Shown: positions 53,241-57,035 of the stretch, piece after piece
How the letters are laid out: each line of letters begins with the position of its first letter
Numbering within the stretch: the stretch's first letter is position 1
Source: Fastidiosipila sp964627125
GTDB lineage: Bacteria; Bacillota; Clostridia; Saccharofermentanales; Fastidiosipilaceae
Reading direction: 5' to 3'
Assembly (NCBI GenBank): GCA_964627125.1
Contig: CAZVJQ010000010.1
Location: 1 to 57,035 of the forward strand
DNA length: 57,035 nucleotides
Made by a program: the position numbers and the translations under genes
Notes under the pieces: generated by a model
The model's input: only the letters and a program-made list of their open reading frames with translations
The model's database searches: none
What the model was told of the DNA's origin: nothing

Positions 53241-56200
53241 ATGAACACAAATTCTAACAATTTACAAAAAAAAGAAACTATCTATCTAAGTCACTTAGAT
53301 AGCTGTACTAGAGAAGAAAATTTCAATAGTAATTGGAAATTTAAATTAGGTGATTTAAGCAATGCTAAAGAAATCAACTATGATGACTCTGCTTGGGAAA
53401 ACTTAAATTTACCCCATGACTACAGCTTAACTCAGGATTACACTGAAGAAGGTGAAGCAGAAAGTGGTTACAAGCTTGGCGGTATAGGCTGGTATAGGAA
53501 ATACTTCACTGTAGATGACTTAGAAAATAAGAGAATATTCTTAGACTTCGATGGTGTCTACATGCATGCAACAGTCTTCATAAATGGAGTTGAACTAGGA
53601 ACACACTTCAATGGTTATACTCCATTCTCATTCGACTTAACTGAACATCTTCATGATAGTGAAAATATACTTGCAGTAAGAGTAAACAATCCTGTTCCAT
53701 CCAGTAGATGGTATTCAGGTAGTGGTATCTATAGAGATGTAAGCATGAGAATTGTCGACAATATTCATGTCGAGCAATTTGGTGTAAATATTAAAACACC
53801 TAATCTCTATGAGCAAGTAGGCAAAGAAGTAGATGTCAATATTAAAACTAGAATCAATAACACTTCTGCTAAAGATGAAATAATCTTACTTCGCCAAAGT
53901 ATTAATAAAAAATCTACCGATGATGTACTTACAAGTGCTGAGGTTCAAATTAATTTAGAAGCTAATTCAACAAAAGAAATTGAACAAGTTTTAATTGTAA
54001 ATAATCCAGATTTATGGTCTGTTAAGAATCCAAACCTTTATGAAGTCGAAACCACTCTCCTCATTGACGAGAGAAAAATCGATAGTAAGAGAGATCATTT
54101 TGGATTTAGATTTATAAACTTTGCTAACAATCATGGTTTCTCACTAAATGGTGAAGCTATGAAAATTCAAGGTGTCTGTATGCACCACGACAATGGGTCC
54201 ATAGGCTCTGTTGCCAATAGAAGTGCGATAATTCGTAAAATCAATATATTAAAAGATATGGGTATTAATGCTATTAGAGTAGCCCACAACCCCGCATCCT
54301 CCGCATTTCTAGAACTTGCAGATGAAATGGGAGTATTAGTATTTGATGAAGCCTTCGATGGTTGGATAGATCCAAAGAATGGTAATAGAAATGATTACAG
54401 CAATTTTTTTAATAAAGAGATAGACGCTAATAATAAAATAATCAATTTACATTCTGCAAAAACTTGGGCTGAATTTGATCTCAAGCAAATGATTAGCAGA
54501 GCTATAAACTCTCCAGCCGTTATAGCATGGTCATTAGGAAATGAAGTCATGGAAGGTATTGCAGGTAACTCTAAGAATTACCCTGAAGTATTAGAAAAAT
54601 TAATACCTTGGGCACTTGAGGTGGATAGTTCAAGACCTGTAACTATCGGCGATAATAAATTCAAAGAAAATTGGGATGAAGCTTTATCCTTCGGTGAACA
54701 ATTAGTAAAAGTTAATGGTGTTATTGGAATGAACTATACTCAAAAACATCAATTTGATGAATTCCATACTAATCACCCAGAATGGAAAATCATTGCATCT
54801 GAAACTGCGTCTGCGATTAATAGTAGAGGAATTTACAATCCAGAACTATACGAAAGATTATTAACCTCATATGATACATCTACTGTTGGTTGGGGTAATG
54901 TTGCTTCAGACTCATGGAATATGGTTGTAAGACGTGACTGCATTGCTGGTGAATTTGTGTGGACTGGTTTTGACTACTTAGGAGAGCCTACACCTTGGAA
55001 TGGTGTTGGTCCTGGTTCTATTGGTGATTGGCCAGCTCCAAAATCCAGTTTCTTCGGAATCGTAGACCTAGCGGGGCTCCCTAAAGATACTTACTACTTC
55101 TATAAGTCTCAATGGGATAAAGAAAATACTACTCTTCATATCTTACCTGCTTGGGACGATAAGTTATTGCCAAAAGATGAAAACAACAATGTAAAAGTTA
55201 ATGTCTATTCAAATGCAGCTGCTGTTGAACTATTTGTAAAACCACATAATAGTGAAGCAATTTCCTATGGAAAGAAAGAATTTACTAAGCATTCAACTGA
55301 GGCAGGATTCACCTACCAAACACACTTAGAAGAAGGCAGAGATATAGATGACCATAGAAATCTCTATCTAGAATGGTCTATTCCTTATCAAGAAGGTGAG
55401 TTATATGCTGTAGCCTACGATGAGAATGGTGTAGTTATAAAAGAAACTGTTGGTACAAGCAGCAGTAAAACTCCAAATCTTGCACATAAACTATCTGCTC
55501 AAACTGAGACTAAAACACTCAGAGCAAATGCATATGATTTAGCATATATAGAGATTGATATCCTTGATGAAAGTAATGAGTTGGTTCGTTCAGCAGATAA
55601 CAGAATTGAAGTTACTGTTGATGGCGAAGGAAAACTACTTGCTCTGGACAATGGACACCAAGTGGACCATGAACCATACGATAGTGGCAGCAGGAAAGCT
55701 CTTAGCGGTAAGCTAGTAGCTGTAGTTCAATCCACATTTAAACCTGGTTCAATCACAGTAAATATTAGTTCTGAAGGGCTAGAGCCTACTCAATTAATTC
55801 TCGAATCTACAGCCGAGCAAGAGATGACAGAAGATACAGTTCTATCTTACTCAATAGTTAGAAACTACTTAGTACAATCAGGGGAAGGCGTTGATTTATC
55901 AAATGAAGTTGAATTAGAACTAAGCAATGGAGATATTGTCAAAGAAAAATTAATCTGGCAAGAAGATATAGATACTTCCCAAACCGGGCAATTTACTCTT
56001 AGAGGAACTGTAGATAATTACAATATCCCAGTTCATGCTAGATTGACAGTACTATCTCAAGAATCAAAAGTTCTTAATTACTCAACACTCATACCTACTG
56101 GAAGTAAGACAGCCTCTCTACCACTCACAAGAGCTATTGTAGATGGTAATGGAAATATTCTTTCTAGTGAAGTGGGTATTCACTGGGATGAGGAGAATCC

Positions 56201-56942
56201 AGAAAACTATAGTACTGAAGGTATAGTAAAAGTAAATGGTTATGGCGTGTTATTTGGTGAGAGAATTCCACTTGTAGCTAATATAAGAGTTGCAGATTAT
56301 CACAGAGAGTTAAATGGTAATGTCGCTAGAAATTATCAAATACTTACTGAGAGTACAGCTGAAGATCTAAGGTCTAATAATCTTTATTCACTAGTCCAAG
56401 ATCATCCTGTAGTTGGTGACTTCGAAGTTGCAGGTAATAATAATATTTGGACCAATATTAAGACATTTGAAGCTTGCCAAAACACAAGTGAGATTATCTT
56501 TACCTATGCTACCGCTCAACAAATTGGTGCATCAAGACTATTCTTCTTAGACAATGAAGATGTTAAACCAGCTGAAAAAGTAGAGTTATTTTGGGCATTA
56601 GATGCTAACGACTTAGATAATACAAAGTGGGAGCAATTAGAGATAACAAATGTATTAGAAGAGAATATTTCTAAGCTATTCGAATTTGCAGGAGTACCTG
56701 CAGTTGGTTTCAAGATTAAACTAACATCTGATCAGCCGGTGGGATTATCTAAGCTTGAGTTAATATTAGAGGAATTAAGCTTAATTGAGAATTCAGATAC
56801 TTATGTAGAAGATTTCGAGCAAGCAATTGAGGATTCAAGAACAAGCTCCAATGCAGCTGTTACAGCTATATCAAATGACGAAGAAACAATAGTTATAGTT
56901 GAGGCTGAGGATAAGTCTAAGGTTGAGATTTATAGGGTTTAA
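53241..56942 (+). CDS. Multi-domain GH2 glycoside hydrolase (beta-galactosidase-like)
   Basis: The 1233-residue protein opens with the GH2 sugar-binding jelly-roll (about 25-185: WYRKYF, FDGVYMHATVFING, SRWYSGSGIYRDV). An Ig-like GH2 domain and the TIM barrel follow. The acid/base is Glu435 in WSLGNEV, and the likely nucleophile is Glu521 in ASETAS. Next come a DUF4982-like region (about 640-720), GH2 C-terminal sandwich, two Big_4-like Ig domains (about 870-930, with SQTGQFTLRGTV, and 950-1030), and a discoidin-like final module. Such enzymes act on beta-galactosides, including host glycans in some gut bacteria. No signal peptide or wall anchor is visible, which is odd with Ig-like modules. 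AGGAGG precedes the ATG. Confidence 0.9.
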   Translation: MNTNSNNLQKKETIYLSHLDSCTREENFNSNWKFKLGDLSNAKEINYDDSAWENLNLPHDYSLTQDYTEEGEAESGYKLGGIGWYRKYFTVDDLENKRIFLDFDGVYMHATVFINGVELGTHFNGYTPFSFDLTEHLHDSENILAVRVNNPVPSSRWYSGSGIYRDVSMRIVDNIHVEQFGVNIKTPNLYEQVGKEVDVNIKTRINNTSAKDEIILLRQSINKKSTDDVLTSAEVQINLEANSTKEIEQVLIVNNPDLWSVKNPNLYEVETTLLIDERKIDSKRDHFGFRFINFANNHGFSLNGEAMKIQGVCMHHDNGSIGSVANRSAIIRKINILKDMGINAIRVAHNPASSAFLELADEMGVLVFDEAFDGWIDPKNGNRNDYSNFFNKEIDANNKIINLHSAKTWAEFDLKQMISRAINSPAVIAWSLGNEVMEGIAGNSKNYPEVLEKLIPWALEVDSSRPVTIGDNKFKENWDEALSFGEQLVKVNGVIGMNYTQKHQFDEFHTNHPEWKIIASETASAINSRGIYNPELYERLLTSYDTSTVGWGNVASDSWNMVVRRDCIAGEFVWTGFDYLGEPTPWNGVGPGSIGDWPAPKSSFFGIVDLAGLPKDTYYFYKSQWDKENTTLHILPAWDDKLLPKDENNNVKVNVYSNAAAVELFVKPHNSEAISYGKKEFTKHSTEAGFTYQTHLEEGRDIDDHRNLYLEWSIPYQEGELYAVAYDENGVVIKETVGTSSSKTPNLAHKLSAQTETKTLRANAYDLAYIEIDILDESNELVRSADNRIEVTVDGEGKLLALDNGHQVDHEPYDSGSRKALSGKLVAVVQSTFKPGSITVNISSEGLEPTQLILESTAEQEMTEDTVLSYSIVRNYLVQSGEGVDLSNEVELELSNGDIVKEKLIWQEDIDTSQTGQFTLRGTVDNYNIPVHARLTVLSQESKVLNYSTLIPTGSKTASLPLTRAIVDGNGNILSSEVGIHWDEENPENYSTEGIVKVNGYGVLFGERIPLVANIRVADYHRELNGNVARNYQILTESTAEDLRSNNLYSLVQDHPVVGDFEVAGNNNIWTNIKTFEACQNTSEIIFTYATAQQIGASRLFFLDNEDVKPAEKVELFWALDANDLDNTKWEQLEITNVLEENISKLFEFAGVPAVGFKIKLTSDQPVGLSKLELILEELSLIENSDTYVEDFEQAIEDSRTSSNAAVTAISNDEETIVIVEAEDKSKVEIYRV

Positions 56943-56972
56943 TTAAGCACATTCTAATACTGCTAAAAAAAA

Positions 56973-56995
56973 GAGAGCCAAATGGCTCTCGTTTC
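56973..56995. terminator. Terminator after the GH2 gene (A- and T-flanked)
   Basis: An 8-bp stem (GAGAGCCA / TGGCTCTC) with a 2-base loop has GTTTC after it and an A-run before it, so it can act on both strands. Nothing else is seen in the remaining 40 bases. Confidence 0.85.
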
Positions 56996-57035
56996 ACTTC
57001 CCTACAACTGATTAACAACCCCTATAAACATAGGA

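Overview
The window looks like chromosomal DNA of a low-GC Gram-positive bacterium of the class Clostridia. The evidence is AT-rich sequence, strong AGGAGG-type ribosome sites, DnaD/DnaI-type helicase loading, RemA-gmk-rpoZ order, and a Gram-positive Tad pilus locus with Flp1-like and DUF5702 proteins and no secretin. A placement near Oscillospirales/Fastidiosipila-like lineages is a guess. The standard code is used. There are no CRISPR arrays, insertion sequences or phage genes. One tRNA (Thr-GGU) is present.

Region 1 (1-20679, all minus strand) is one long, tightly packed cluster. Read from its 5' end it encodes a TadZ/CpaE-like protein, TadA, TadB, TadC, an Flp-like pilin, two TadE-like pseudopilins around a giant DUF5702/TadG-like protein, and an A24 prepilin peptidase. 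It then runs without a real break into a WG-repeat membrane protein, a DUF6382-FHA protein, a PP2C phosphatase, a Ser/Thr kinase without PASTA domains and a small membrane protein. After a 177-base gap come two secreted Thr/Ser-rich surface proteins, the second of which runs off the window. The layout suggests a pilus whose assembly or deployment is controlled by a kinase/phosphatase/FHA module, with co-encoded adhesins.

Region 2 (20680-36128) is mostly housekeeping: a lipoprotein, UppP, a tiny membrane protein, L28, AcpS, DnaI and DnaD, and a fused PGK-triosephosphate isomerase. It also holds an unusual pair: a TPR lipoprotein next to a 1045-residue zinc-ribbon/Trp-ladder/coiled-coil/TM/TPR protein with a similar C-terminal entry motif. 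A DUF4203-like membrane protein and GlyRS follow, and RpoZ carries a long acidic tail.

Region 3 (36129-42230) is a cell-envelope block: gmk, remA, a class B PBP and an FHA-FtsW/RodA fusion, divergent from a secreted LysM + 3D-domain protein. The FHA domain on the SEDS protein is a second possible target of the kinase/phosphatase pair in region 1.

Region 4 (42231-57035) carries a polar amino-acid ABC importer, GIY-YIG and TrmO proteins, a LURP-one-like protein, Dus, a small unknown, tRNA-Thr, an apparently shortened AraC regulator divergent from a heterodimeric ABC exporter with one degenerate ATP site, and a large multi-domain GH2 glycosidase with no visible export signal. Intrinsic terminators separate most units.
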